64,000 nucleotides of DNA from Argyresthia goedartella (lineage: Eukaryota > Arthropoda > Insecta > Lepidoptera > Argyresthiidae). Every line of letters starts with the position of its first letter. Position 1 is the first letter of the stretch. The notes under the pieces were generated by a model that saw only the letters and a list, made by a program, of their open reading frames with translations, was not told the origin of the DNA and did no database searches. Location of the stretch: positions 2,693,501-2,757,500 of the forward strand of contig OX463809.1 in assembly GCA_949825045.1 (NCBI GenBank), given 5' to 3'. Below, one piece after another: positions 19,473 to 32,600 of this stretch. The translations under genes and the position numbers were made by a program.

Positions 19473-19664
19473 CTACAACAGTGAGTGAGACATTAGTACA
19501 TTATGATAAGATACAGTTGTGCTAAGTTGGTAATTATTCACGAGGCGGTAAGCTAGCCGAGTGTCTATGATCTGATCAATGAAGACGAGTTTCATACGAC
19601 GTTTTTCAACACACTTGCGAGGAAAAAAAAGATTTGTATTAATAATATCTACACAATGAAAACG

Positions 19665-20074
19665 TAATAGTAGTTTATGTGACTGCTACATAATGGAGGG
19701 CATTAATACTCGCCTTTGGCTCGTTTCATAATAATATCACTCGAGAGTTTAATGCCTAATTATGTACAGTTACATACACTAGTTTATCTACACACATATC
19801 ATAAGCTCTCTTTGATGTGTTCAGGAACCGCATGTTTGACCGGTATTGTGGCTCTGCAGTTGTTTAGCTTGTTCTGTAGTACCAACTTCACGCAGGCGGG
19901 CGTCGGCGTTCGAAATTTTAATGTCATAATATGTAGAAAAATTACACATTATGGTCATAATGTGTAATTTTTCAGATAATAAATGAGTTTTTACCACGTA
20001 GTTTAACATTATGCTGATCGTAAAGTGAGGTTTTTGTACGCAGTAAAGAGGGTTTATGATACGTGTGTAGATAA
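19665..20074 (+). mobile_element. Repeat family C, copy 1
   Basis: It starts AATAGTAGTTTATGTGACTG and ends with TTTATGATACGTGTGTAGAT. An internal TTTATCTACACACATATC is the inverted form of the end, so the right-hand 285 bases are a MITE-like unit with about 22-bp inverted ends. It contains a hairpin (ACACATTATGGTCATAATGTGT) and a block GCGGGCGTCGGCGTTCGAAA. Non-coding, DNA-element-like. Confidence 0.8.
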
Positions 20075-20264
20075 ACAAATATTTATGTCAAATGGCGATC
20101 TGGTTTTGTTTTACCGCCGCACTAAATCAAGGCACTGGCAAGAGTACTAAAACAGCCTTTAAAAATATTATTTAAAATACCTATGTAAATTAACGTTAAT
20201 ATGTAGTAAAAAATATTAAATAATGATAAAAATTTATTATCGGTTTATCATAACAACCTAAAAC

Positions 20265-20761
20265 CTAATAGTAGTTTATGTGACTGCTACATAATGGAGG
20301 CATTAATACTCGAGAGTGGGTTTATGAAACGAGCCGAAGCAAGGCGAGTTTCATAATAATATCACTCGAGAGTTTTGATGCCAAATTATGTATAGTTACA
20401 TACACTAGTTTATCTACACACATATCATAAGCTCTCTTTGATGTGTTCAGGAACCGCATGTTTGACCGGCATTGTGGCTCTGCAGTTGTTTAGCTTGTTC
20501 TGTAGAACCAACTTCGGGCGTCGGCGTTCGAAATTTGAATGTTAGTACCAACTTCACAGACAAACTAGGGGCGGCATGCAGGCGGGCGTCGGCGTTCGAA
20601 ATTTGAATGTCATTATATGTAGAAAAACTACACATAATGACCATAATGTGTAGTTTTCCAGATACGAAACGAGTTTTTACCAAGTAGTTTAACATAATGC
20701 TGATCGTAACGTGCGGTTTTTGAACGCAGTAAAGAGGGTTTATGATACGTGTGTAGATAAA
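20265..20761 (+). mobile_element. Repeat family C, copy 2
   Basis: The same structure as the copy at 19665. It is longer because the GTCGGCGTTCGAAATTTGAA block is duplicated (near 20517 and 20587) and the region near 20300 has an extra segment. Both copies point the same way and lie 200 bases apart. Confidence 0.8.
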
Positions 20762-20769
20762 TGTGTTTA

Positions 20770-21215
20770 TTTATTCACAACAGTATTAATTGTTTGCAGG
20801 CATGAAAATGTTTGCGGTGATTGAAAAAAAAAGTAAAAAGCACTGTGTGTCAAAAGCTCCATCATAAGTCCTTTAGACACCCATTTTGGTTTTCCTTGTG
20901 TGTTTCTTTTGATTCTGATGATGGGAAAACAAAGGTCATAAAATAAGCAGAACAATTGATGAAAAATATTGAACGCTTTGTTTAGGTCACTTTCCTCATA
21001 CACCTCTGAGAAAGATAATGAGCTAATGCAGTCATAAAATTTTATAACATTTTCATTTGAATAATCTCTTTTATATTTTAATGTCGTCTTTGGTAGTATT
21101 TTCTTATTACTGACAGGAATCGTTAGTAGTTGTGCTGTTTCATGATCTGACAACCCCAGGGGTATGATTGTTCCTACGGCACACTCTATATTGCATAAAG
21201 AGTCGCTTCACGGGC
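20770..21215 (-). pseudogene. LINE ORF2 fragment, endonuclease end to start of RT
   Basis: On the - strand an open frame gives the end of an apurinic-type endonuclease (IIPLGLSDHETAQLL, with the conserved Ser-Asp-His) and the linker before reverse transcriptase (NVIKFYDCI, then KWVSKGLM). This arrangement is standard for Jockey-like non-LTR retrotransposons. Both ends are missing, so it is a dead fragment. It directly abuts repeat family C copy 2. Confidence 0.7.
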
Positions 21216-22229
21216 AAGTGTTTTGAAAAACATATTTATGAATGTAGCCATTAATTTACGGGAAATAAGAGCATCTTGTCAAAAATCGTTGTGCTATATA
21301 ATTTTGTAGAGGATAAATTAAATTTGTAATTACGTCCAATTTAGATAGGTACTCAAGTTTCAATAACCTTATGTTATCTTCAAGTTGCATTAGCATAGGG
21401 ACATATTTAAAAGCCTTTGTCATTTTGTATAAGGTTAGCAAACTATAAATTAATGTAAGTATCTAGGTACCTATATAAATAGAAAAAGATTTTACTTATC
21501 AAGTTTGAAATATAAGCTTAAGGAGACTTGCGGTGTTTATTACAAAATATTAAAGTGATTTTATTGTCGAAAATGTCTTCTTATATCTCAACATAATGAA
21601 TACGTAACCTGTGTGTGCAGCTACACGACTTATTAAATAGGTAGGTATTTAAAAATAAAACAGTTTACTTATTGTTAATCATACTTAATTTTATTCAATA
21701 GAACTATCATTAGGTAGGTACAGAATCACATGTTACAAAATGTGGAAAAGAAAACAAAAGCTCTAAGAAAATATCGATCCTGTAATCTTCGCATTCATAA
21801 ATCTACGAAGCCCAAGTGAACAGATATTGTTTCTATTCTAGCACCAGTTGGTTGTGAATAAGAGGCTATTTAACTATGCAAATTGACATAATCTTTGTAA
21901 AATACAAAACAACCAACAACTTGAGCACAACTATCCCCGTCGCCATTACCCCACCCCACACTATACATAACAACGAAGGCAAGTATCCTGAATAAGGCAC
22001 AGCTCAAGCCCAAAGTATGAATAAGTTGCGTTTTAGCACTTGACATACGATAGGAAAAATAAGAAAAATCAGCCAAGTGTGTGGCGGACTTTGCACATAT
22101 AGGATCCGTACCAAATGTAGAATATAAGCCTCAAAATGAGGTAATTTCAAGGAAGAAATCAGATATGTATTAATAAACAATATCACCAAACTTCAAGTTA
22201 TACTCATAGGTCAATGGAAAGTAAAAAAA
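21216..22229. other. Intergenic AT-rich sequence
   Basis: About 1 kb with no gene, exon or clear repeat. The small open frames have no coding character. Confidence 0.45.
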
Positions 22230-22575
22230 ATCGGAACATTTTTTTTTATAAAAATAGACTTTGGTGGTTTTTCATTCCTTTGTTTTCCTATATTTTTTTA
22301 AACAAAAATAAATTGTTTATCTAAGCAACGACTTCTAAACAACTCAATGGGGTAGGTAATTTTTTTTCGCGCCTTCCTTTAGCTTAAAAACATTTCAAAA
22401 TAAAATTACGCTTTTTATGGCTTTGGGTCAACAAGGACAATACTGTAAAAATTTGAAGACTGTAGCTTCAACCGTTCTACTGTCAAATATGTTTGACAGG
22501 CGACGGGCAGACGGACACGTAAGTTACACCAATAGGGCTCCGTTTCGACCCTCCGGGTACGGAACCCTGAAATGG
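22230..22575 (+). repeat. Interspersed repeat family D, copy 1
   Basis: 22230-22390 matches 34870-35035 (shared segments around TGGTGGTTTTTCATTCCTT, ACTTCTAAACAAC and TTCGCGCC). It ends with the block AGGGCTCCGTTTCGACCCTC followed by GGGTACGGAACCCT, a degenerate dyad that I recall as common in moth and butterfly repeats. No coding capacity. Confidence 0.6.
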
Positions 22576-23590
22576 CAAACTTGACCAGACATTAGTGCTA
22601 ACTCGCATTCACTCTATCTCTCCTCTTTTCCATCAGCGATTGAAAGCATTATGCTAACTAAGTATTCCAGATCTTGCCTTGGTTGCTAGGTGTTTAGTGA
22701 AACATAACTAATATTTCAATGTTAATCAACATAAACTTCACTATATACGTATAAATCAATGTATACTTACACTAAAACAAATGAACATAAGATAGATTCA
22801 CGCCCGTTTCCAAACTGGGTGGCAGATACAAATGAACAGGCTATTAAATGCTAGAATTAGTGTAGGTAGGTACAAAAGTAAATACGTTCGAAGGTATATA
22901 CATACAAAAGTATTACTTTAACTTCGATCGATACTCGTATATATAAATCATATGATTTTTAATATTATTTTGGCACGTTAGTATAAATTCTATAAGAAGC
23001 GCATTTGTAAAATGTCCATTTATTTATTAATCTAAAATACGTATGTATATATTCGTTTATATTAGTAAGACGTTTATTGTCGTGTATGGTAAAATATGTA
23101 TATCTTCGTCTTTTTATAAAAATAATACTTCTCTAATAACTAGTAATTATGTCACTTAAAACAGGTAATTTTGTTACAATTGGACGGAATAATTCAATAA
23201 AAATTACAACATTCAAAATTAGATGCATTCACATTAACAACTACTTAAGTATAAATTGTCACTTGATAAGGGCAGAGAATTTAATATCACTTGAGTAAAC
23301 TTAAGTTAATGAATGCTTTGTCTAAATTTTTAAGCAAAACCTTTTGCAGCACCCTCTAAACCAAGACTTTACGTTAAGCGCGTTTTAAAACATGTCAAAA
23401 TCAGTTATTATCTCTGGGTTTTGGGTATATTAGATTAGTTTTACTGGAATGAATATCTCATACTTGACGGGAAGACAACATCTTGAATCATCCCCAAAAA
23501 TCAAACCATTCTAATTATCTTATTAGCTGATACTAAAAGAAAGCATGTTTGTATGCTTTATGATGTTTCCTGAATATTTTTTCGTCCAGT
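22576..23590. other. Intergenic region and probable 3' UTR of the ZP gene
   Basis: Downstream (on the - strand) of the stop at 23591. A TTTATTTATT at 23021-23031, that is AATAAATAAA on the - strand, is a possible polyadenylation signal for the ZP gene. Otherwise AT-rich without features. Confidence 0.4.
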
Positions 23591-23673
23591 CTATTCGCGC
23601 CAGCCTCTAGACGACGACGACGCTTGGAATGTCCGGACATCTGATGATGTAAAAGTGCTCAGACCTTGAGGTC
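23591..23673 (-). CDS. ZP gene exon 18 (C-terminus)
   Basis: Acceptor TTTGTTTACAG, phase 1 in: [20 protein letters not shown] and a few more residues, ending RGWRE and TAG at 23593-23591. Confidence 0.8.
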
Positions 23674-26600
23674 CTGTAAACAAAATATTGAAAAATGAAG
23701 AAGAGGCATTTACCCTGCAGTGGATGGATGTGAAATGATGGATGGACTTTATATATAAACTCTTCTCTAGTTACTAATATCGACTGCCATGCCGTTGTTG
23801 ACGATTAGCCGACGATTCGCCGAAGATTAGAGTCGATGGTGCTACGCCGACATGAGTATCTTTAAGCGAACCGCCCATTTTTCGTCACTTTCGAAACAAT
23901 AATATCATCCAGATAAACCAAGCAAACTGAGCTCACCTCTGACCCGTCGTCCAGGAGTTGGTGTGACGTCACCACCATCGTGTTCTGGGACAGTCCATTG
24001 TTCCACCACTTCCCCAGCTGAGCGGGCGAGCGACGGCTGGCTTGCTGAGCGGTGTAGTGAGTGCCGAGACCATGACCTGGTAAAAAGTAATAGGCAAATC
24101 AATCAGAATTAAGATTTTAAAGTTGCTGAAGTTTTTAACTTTTTGTGGATATTTTAGTCTTTCTACCTCTTTGTAATTGTGTTTATGATGTCCTAGATGA
24201 GTGGAACAGCCCTTTACTAGAGCAAGATTGAGCCAAACTCCACCAAGGTTGGCCTAAATAAATAAGTTGGCTCAGGGCGTGCTGATGGGTGAGAGGGGTT
24301 TGGGCTAGTGTCCAAACCGACTGAGCCTAAGAATTAATTTTGTGCTGCCCTTTTACAATGCCTCTAATTTGGCTTTACGACTATTACCTACATATCACCA
24401 TAAAGCGAGATAGTATTTAACTTGTTATAAACAAACTGTTTCCCATACGAGGTGGCAAAATTACAGTAGTGTCCACGTTTAGCCAGTTATTCAATACTCC
24501 GCTTTGCGTAACAGGGGGATATCCCATCGCCGCAGTTGTACGAAGGTTTCATCGCGATTTTGATTGGTAGAAATAAAGACAACAAAGGTTAACTCACTGT
24601 CCATGGAACGGATGGTCGCCGTCGCTATCGTCGTCGTAGTATCGTCCCAGCTGAGTTCCTCCTGATACTTCAGAGTGAGTGTCTGCTTGCTCACGCGCAT
24701 AATCCACCATCATCTCTGACATCGACCTGAATACAGAATGTTGAGATATAAATGAGAAAAATACTAGAATTGAGAAAGAATTGAAAAAGAGAAATAATTC
24801 TCTACAGAATTATTATTTTAACTTTACCGCTCGACACTACTCGGCTTTTTGTTTTGTTTTTTATTACCGTAAATCAATTAATTTTTTCCCTCAATATACT
24901 CTTCATAAACACCTCTGTGAAAAATTTCAAATTTAAAGGACATATTGATCACTTTCAGCGACCACAAACCAAGAAGTGCCGGACGGTAACGTTAAAGTGA
25001 TCGTACTGTACCTTTGAATGTTATTACGATTGCGACCGTGATTGCAGTTTTAAATGGAATTGTGTCAAATAATTGTGTTTTGAAGTTGGTGAATATCCTT
25101 CAAACGGCAATATCAAAAGGTACCTAAGGATCATTGGAGATAGAGAATAAGGTTTGCTGGATTTCGGGAACCAGGGACTTCGGGCTTGTTAGGCAGAGTA
25201 CTGACCATCAAGCCAGAGGTTCGCAAATAAATGAATCTTGCAGATTGTCATGGCCGTACCGATACTGATTATTTTCTGGGGTACAAACTGAACTTGCCTC
25301 ATATCAACATGGTCGCTCCGGTAAGAGGAGCGGCGAGAACGTGTCGGGTCTCTCAGTGAGGTGGCGTCACTGTCGTATTCGTACAGCGTCGGCAGTGAGC
25401 TGCGGCGGGATCGGGAGTCCCATTCCGACTTCTTCTTGTAGCGGTTCTGTAAAACGCAATGTATCAGTTTTAAGAAAAAAACTTTTTTTAAATATATATA
25501 GTGTCTGTGCTACCTATAAGTGTTGACGTGCCGTTACCAGTAGTCATATTACCGATGGTTTTTACTAGTTCACCGGTGAATCCTGGAGTAAACTGGGCAA
25601 CTCTTAAACACCTCGTGGCACATCAGTACCAAATAGTTTCAAAAAGCATCCATGAATAATGTACCGCACTACCGTCATAATATATATAAGGTAACAGCAA
25701 AATAAATGCTTGTTGTTCCTAACGAGGAGGGCGGGTGTCTCAGACGACTAAGTAAGAAGAGGCAATGGGTGACTGTGGGCTGATTGCTGATAATGATTTA
25801 ATTACCTTGGGCTTGTCCGGCGGTGGGGCTAAAATCCTGATAATGACCTCCCATTTGTGGGGCGGGTACAGCGGCGCGAATCTATGGTCATGGGCCACTC
25901 TTGTGAACTCCTCTCTAGTGCTGGACATGGCCAATTCTCTTCTGAGGGTGCTCTCGTGGGTGATGAGCTCGCGCCAGCGGAGGCGCTCTGGTCGGGTTAG
26001 GCGGAACGAGCGCTCGGTTTCCATGAGCACCTGGAATTAGAATTTTGAGCTTTAACTAAGTTATAATGAATAATTCTAACATAACCATGATAGCTGTAGA
26101 CTGTGGATATTTACAAATATTAAGCTTGTTTGTAAATGTCAATAGTATAGATATAGTTATGTGAAATTTCATGGAGCGGCTTTCGCCGTACATCGTAGCA
26201 CATTTACTTGCTCTCTCATTAATCGACTTACTAGCAATGTAAAATGTCACCCGTCATACCGCCCCCTGACTTTAAAGCTGTATCGGCCCTTGAATGAAAG
26301 TATCACATCGGTCTACGTAAAGACAGTCACTCACCTCATCCTGATACTCGGTCTTCAGCACCCTGGTGAGCAGGCTACTTCGACATCCTAGAAAAAGGCA
26401 TCAGACTTACCTGTTGCGTCAGACTGATTGCATCCTGACACTCGGTCTTCCTAGGAAGTTGCTTCAGACTGACCTAATCCTGATACTCGGTCTTCAGCAC
26501 CCTGGTGAGCAGGCTCCGGTTGGACTGCACGGGTGGCAGCGGCTCTGGCTGCGGCACATTTTCGTCGTCCCCGTCGGGGTACAGCGGGTTCCGCGCCGGC

Positions 26601-29600
26601 GGCAGCTCCAGCAGCAGCGGCATGGCGGCGGGGGACGCGGGCGGTTGGTAGGCTCATCGTATATTTTCCTAGAAAGTTGCGTCACACTCACGGTTCGCCT
26701 CCTCCTGATACTCCGACTTCCTAGAAAATGTGTCGGACATGCCTGTTGCGTCACAATTGCCGGTTGCAACAGTCATACCTGTTGCGTCAGATTGCCACCA
26801 TCCTGCCGCTCGGTCTTCCTTAAAAGTTCCGTCAGACTAATTTTATAGTATCTATGGTTAGACTGACCTCATCCTGATACTCGGTCTTCAACACCCTGGT
26901 GAGCAGGCTCCAGTTGGACGGCACTGGTGGCTGCGGCTGCGGCTCCGGCACGTCCTCATCATCCTCGTCGCGGTACAGCGGATTCCGCGCCGGCGGCAGC
27001 TCCGGCAGCATTGGCATGGCGGCGGGGGACGCGGGCGCTTGGTAGGGCTGGTGCTTGGTGTGCGCGACTAGGTCCGGTGAGAACAGGTCTGGACCGCCTC
27101 TGCCTTGAATGATGAAGACAAGAACGACGATGAAGACAGGAAATCGGGAATGTAACTGACAGTTCAGTTCCATCCATCGCCACATGAGGCGATGGATGGA
27201 ATGAAAAGAGTTAACACGCACAATTCCGCGAATATTCTCAAAATAAAACAAATCATTATAATATGATCTTTCCCTTTCACGTGGCACGGGGTGGACATTT
27301 GCGTCCAAGTTGATCCGGTCATTCAATACACCTTATTGGCGTGCTAGCAAGCCCCACGACGGAGGAGCTTCTTGATTGTTGCTAGATAGTTGCTATGGCG
27401 AAGTCTCACCAATAAGGTTCTGCGGCGGCAGTGACAGCGGCACCCGCTCCATCTTGGGCGTGAGCGTCATTCCCGAGGCGCTGCTGATGTCGGAGAAGTT
27501 CTCCCACTGCGCCTCCGGCATCGTGTGGTTGCGGATCGTGACGTCGAACTGCGGCGGCGGCGGCGGCACCTGGGTTGGAAGAACCTTAGTTAGCCCCTCA
27601 ATTATATTTTTTTGCAGGGGTCGCAATTTTTATCCCTATGCCATGGTAATAAAATTTAAAACCTATAACGGGTTTTTGGGTACTACAATACCCAAGTGTG
27701 CTGGAGGGGTTAGGGGCTATTTCATATGTAAACAAACAAATAAACATCATCGTGCTTTTCTCATATGAGATGACAAGGAACAGTTGTAGGCAGGCTTAGC
27801 CAGTTCCATTTTGAGTGAGATTTTCCATCACGACGACGATGAGAAGTTGGAAATTATGGAGAGCATCCAAAAAATTAGATATTGGAGATGATGTAGAAAT
27901 CCTCATAAAGATGTTTTCCATCACTGTAAGATTAGAACTTCCGTATTATAGCAAAACACTTCTTATAAGGGACAGAGCTACACTGACGCATGTCCCTTAC
28001 ACGAAGTGTTTTGCTGTCACTAGACGCTGATAGGAGTTTTAAAAACCATTCCGTTTCAGTTTACTTTAAAATCGTAAAGTTTGTTGGAAAAACATACCCA
28101 ATAAAAAAAATGTGCACAAGAGAGGCTTGCTATGTTTTTAGGTCCATAATTATTAAATGGTATAAATATCTTTTAACTGAAGCTTCTTTGTTAATGATGA
28201 GATCCGGTAATGAGATAAACGAGAAAAAGAAATGAGAAATTTGATTTCATAATTTTCTATTGATCTTCGAATGCACCTGGATGTCAAGTCTTGCTAACAA
28301 AAAACTAGTCCATGAAATACAATTTCTAAATTGATATTTTTATAACAGTGACAAAGTCTCACTTGTTTGTACTCGGTGATCATTCGCTTGTGCCGCTCAA
28401 TGTCTTCGATGGTCTTCTTCTCCGTGATCGTCCTCAGGAATACGTCATCCACCACGTGGGAGGTGATCTCGGGTTTCCTGCAATGACCGACAGTACATAT
28501 GCAAAGGAGATCTGTACCGGCCTTAATCTAATTCGAATAATATCGAAATATAGATAGCCGAATGGCATTGAAAAAAAAATTAAGACCCGCCGCGTTTCCT
28601 GTGGATCTCCGCACGTGTGGAATAGAAGCATGATGGCAAAAGACCAATAGATAGACATATCAGCCCCAAACGTTACGGTCAAAGAACCCTTCTTCTTTTC
28701 TGGCGTTGACCGCTTTTAAGGTTAATCTTGCCATGTCAAATGTATTTGAAAGTGGTACTCTTTAGTCTGGAACTTTTCAAGTAATGTTGTGTAGACAGGT
28801 GTTGGTGTTTTTCGACGCTATTCAAGATATTTTGACTAGGCTGAGATGACACACAATTTCATGTTCTTCTAGAAGGCTCACCTGGCTGGCATGATAGGTG
28901 TCTCCGAGATAGCCTCGAGGCTCTCCATCGTCATCTCATGTTCTTCCGTCTGCATCATCTCTGTCGTGATCGGAGGTGGTGGAGGTGGTTTCTGTTTACA
29001 TACAAATATGTTGAGGACAAATTGTACAGTCCATGAAAGCAGGACAAAGAAAGGCAACCAAACATTTCCTTATAATTTCGAACGATACGAGGATGTTTGT
29101 TAGATGTTTTATCACGCGTTGCAAAATGTAAAATGTACATAAATCGCTTTATTAATCACACGTTGGCTCATAGAATTCATCTGCTGCGCTCGTAGAATTC
29201 ATTCATTAGCCAGCCGTCAGCACCAAGACATAATCCAGCTTGAAGGACCAAATGCCTAGACCGGCTGGTGGGACTGAATGGGGGTGACTGAAGTATGACC
29301 GGTATACCTGACATGGAAAATTCTGGCGTGCGGCTGGACATAAATCGCTATATTATTCACACATTGGCTCACTCACTAGCCAGCCTTCAGCGCCTACACA
29401 TAATCCGGCTCGAAGGACCAAATGCCTGACCGAGGGGGAGTGAGTAAAGTATGACCGGTACCTTGATATGGAACATCCTGGCATGCGACCTGTCAGTGAC
29501 CTCGGTCACGGAGTGGGTGTCCGTCATCTCCGTGTTGAGTGACACGATGGATCGCGGCCGGCGCGATGCGTACTCCTGTTTGTTAGTTACGAGGTGATTG

Positions 29601-32600
29601 TGAATGGTTTAATGGTGATATGGTGCGGTTTGGTGTCCAGAACCTGATCTTGAACAATTGCCGGAGAGTTCCTGTCCACAAGTTTTACTGTGGAGAAACA
29701 TCTCACTGTCCCGAATTCAGAAGGTTACAAAACTAAGCAACAAATCAAGCTGATAGCTTGAAATCCGACACCTCCATAGTTGCCATAGCTTCTATTTATT
29801 ATTCTTTTAGTTGTAATATTTCTAGAAACTTTATCTCTAATGTCATTCCTATTGAGCTCTGACTGTAATTCGTGACTTGTAGTTCAAATAGATCCAAGAC
29901 TTTTGTAACGATCTTCCCGAACCAATTTGGTTGCTTCATCCTTGGAAATTACATTTTACATGAGTTAAATGATGGTCCAATATTAGGCTCTGAACAGTTT
30001 CGTGAGGATTTTAATTATAACCCAATCATATTTAATTAATCACACACACAATGAACTAGGTGCATTAGACGAAATGTGAATGCCAATCAGTAGTTAAATC
30101 ATATTTGGTAATAATTTAGTGCTATTACTTTGATGTTCATGGAATGACCATTACATTGGATGCAGTCGATGAATTTTGGGCCATCCTATTGGAGAAATGA
30201 CTAGGATTGCAGGATGACATTGAATACTGGTCACGATGTTTTGCGTTTCATTAGCAATTTTGTTGAAATGTTCACAAACACTAACGCCAGTGCCGCAAAG
30301 AACCATGACCGCATTCTCAGAATAATTAGCAATGGAACCAATGGAATAGTAGTGAGTGTTGACAGCTGCGTATGCGCAGTTCTCGAACCAGGGCCTCCTA
30401 TAGTGTGTGCCAGTGTGCTTGTATATAAATGTTTTCCTTTTGTATATGGGATTTCTTTCTCAACCAATGCTAATTATTCCAATATCGCATATGACAACGA
30501 GAAATTAGTACATTAATCTTGTATCGAACCTGTCTGTCCCTGCTGACCTGGCTGTAGAGGGGCGCGGGGCGCGGCGGGCGCGCGGGTGGCGGTGCGAGGT
30601 GCGCACGCGGCGCCAGGGGTGGGGACATCGTGCGGAGGGACTCCTGCCGCTCGTGTTCTTCTATTATTGTTGATTGTCTGGAGGGGGATGGTAAATGTTT
30701 GTAAGTTCCAGTGATACCAAAATTATTTTGTGCCTTTTCAATGAATCAAAACACCTATTTGTTATAAACTCTGTTGATTTTGCTGTGGTTTTAAGTCATC
30801 GAATAGGCTAGCAGTTACCATAGACTGTAATTGAAGCCCATTAATATCCCCGCCAAGGGGCAAGGGTCTTAAGTTGAAATCGAGTTCGAATAAGATCGAG
30901 CTATCAGAACAGACTAGCCATCATGTCATTCCCAAGGCCAGTTACATTTTGGTGCCGTGACCAGGATGAACTAGCTTTTGGAAAATGCTATTTTTAGTGT
31001 TTCGTATCCAAAGGCCAAAAAACCTGATTATTAATGCTCCACTGTCTGCCCAGTCCAGTCATGGTTGTGCATCCATCCATGTATAAGCAAATAATCACAT
31101 TTTTTCACAGAAAATGGCACTCTAAGCCACTATTACCTCAGAAACTGTTTGTGTACATACTCTAAGACTATAACAGAGACCAACCCACCTCAAACTAACC
31201 CCATCAGTCTCGGTGAGTGTTACGCTGGACGGCGGCGACGGCGCGGCGGTCGGTCGTTGGACGCGCACGCGCACGTCGAAGGCCGGCGGCGGCGCGGCGA
31301 CCAGCATCCCTGCGTGCAGGCGGGCGTTAGCGGCGCTCGTCTCGTGGCTGTCCATGTAGCCTGTTAGTTGTTAGGATTAGTGGGGTTATGTTGTGCAGAT
31401 ACACCTTTGAAAGTGGGTTACTAGGTTTGTGATTGGCCAACTCTGGCTCTGCCACCAAGTATGGGAAAAGGCGTGGCGCTACCTTTTGTTTTGTTACTGT
31501 TGTTTTGATTGAGCACAGAAACTCTTTCGTTTCGTTAAAAGTTTCATACTTGTGGCCTATCGCCTATTACACAATATTATAATATATTTTTTACATTCAC
31601 TTATATATTGCTTCTGACCCCACACTAGGATACCCTGTGTCGTGGGAACCAGAAACAGCGACATCAAACACATATAAACATCCAAGACTTGAAGTTTTTT
31701 CTTTTCTTTATCCCCAGCCGGGGATTGAACCCGGGAACTCCCGCGTGGAGTTACAACCACAGCGCCACAGACTACGTCAAGTTTTACAGGCGTACAAGGT
31801 GATGGTGTCAAAACAATCAAATAATTACAAATGCATTTATAATGTTGTCAATGGTATCTTTGTTGACAGTTTGCCAACTTTTCAAATTAAACCTACGCCT
31901 GTAAAGTTTTGAGGTCACAGAATACGTGTTTTACGTTAGGTATTATAAGTTTGGTAAGTTGGTAAACAGTGGTAAATCTGTGTTTTAAAAGTCCTTCCAG
32001 TTAGGTACATAATAATTTTGGCACTCGTTTATATGGTTTTCTACCGTTCTAAAAAATCTACAGCTTTTTGCTCATTGGTGTTTTCAATAAGTATCTGTTC
32101 ATTCGTATCTTCATCATCACCAACATCTTTAAGTGTTAAATCCGGTTTAGGAATCAAATCTCAGATTTCCGGGGCAGAAAATCCAGAATAAATGGGAGTT
32201 GGTCTAATAGGATTAGGCCCAGTTCCAATTAAAATTTTATAGAGAAGATAAGTCCTATTGAACAGATAAATAGTTGAATGTTGTACGTAAAATGACAGAT
32301 TTATCTGTTCTATAGGTCTTATCTTCTCGATAAAATTTTAATTGAAACAGGGCCTTAAACTAGGATTGCAAAGTATGTGATGCATTTCGGATGGAATTTA
32401 CCTAGTAAACTACCGAGTTCAACTTACCTTCACTATGATAGGACTCGTCCATCATGAACGCCTGGTTCACATGCACCTGCTCAGCCTCGCTCGGAGTCTC
32501 GGAGGGGTAGTCTGAGGGGATAGACTCCGATACGCTGGGGCTCTCAGCCAGCGGATAGACGGGGTGGGCGCGGGGGATCTTCACTTCTGCAACGTGGGTA

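Larger units (their letters stand above)
26335..26895 (-). repeat. Serial copies of an exon end and splice donor
   Basis: The block around the exon 13 donor (on the + strand CATCCTGATACTCGGTCTTC) recurs near 26337, 26430, 26475, 26700, 26805 and 26872. The copies are separated by degenerate spacers sharing AAGTTGCGTCAGACT-like sequence. These are not uniform tandem repeats but look like repeated local duplications. Confidence 0.75.

Noticed and set aside
20447..20695. Open frames inside repeat family C
   Set aside because: They recur in each copy but are broken differently and show no coding signature; the family is non-coding.
26366..26848. 160-codon open frame on the + strand
   Set aside because: Antisense to the exon 13 copies; the Pro/Arg-rich reading results from GC-rich coding DNA on the other strand.
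27951..28016. microRNA precursor
   Set aside because: The stem has bulges and a plausible size, but it lies in repeat-rich intron DNA and no conserved seed is known to me. A small foldback is the simpler view.
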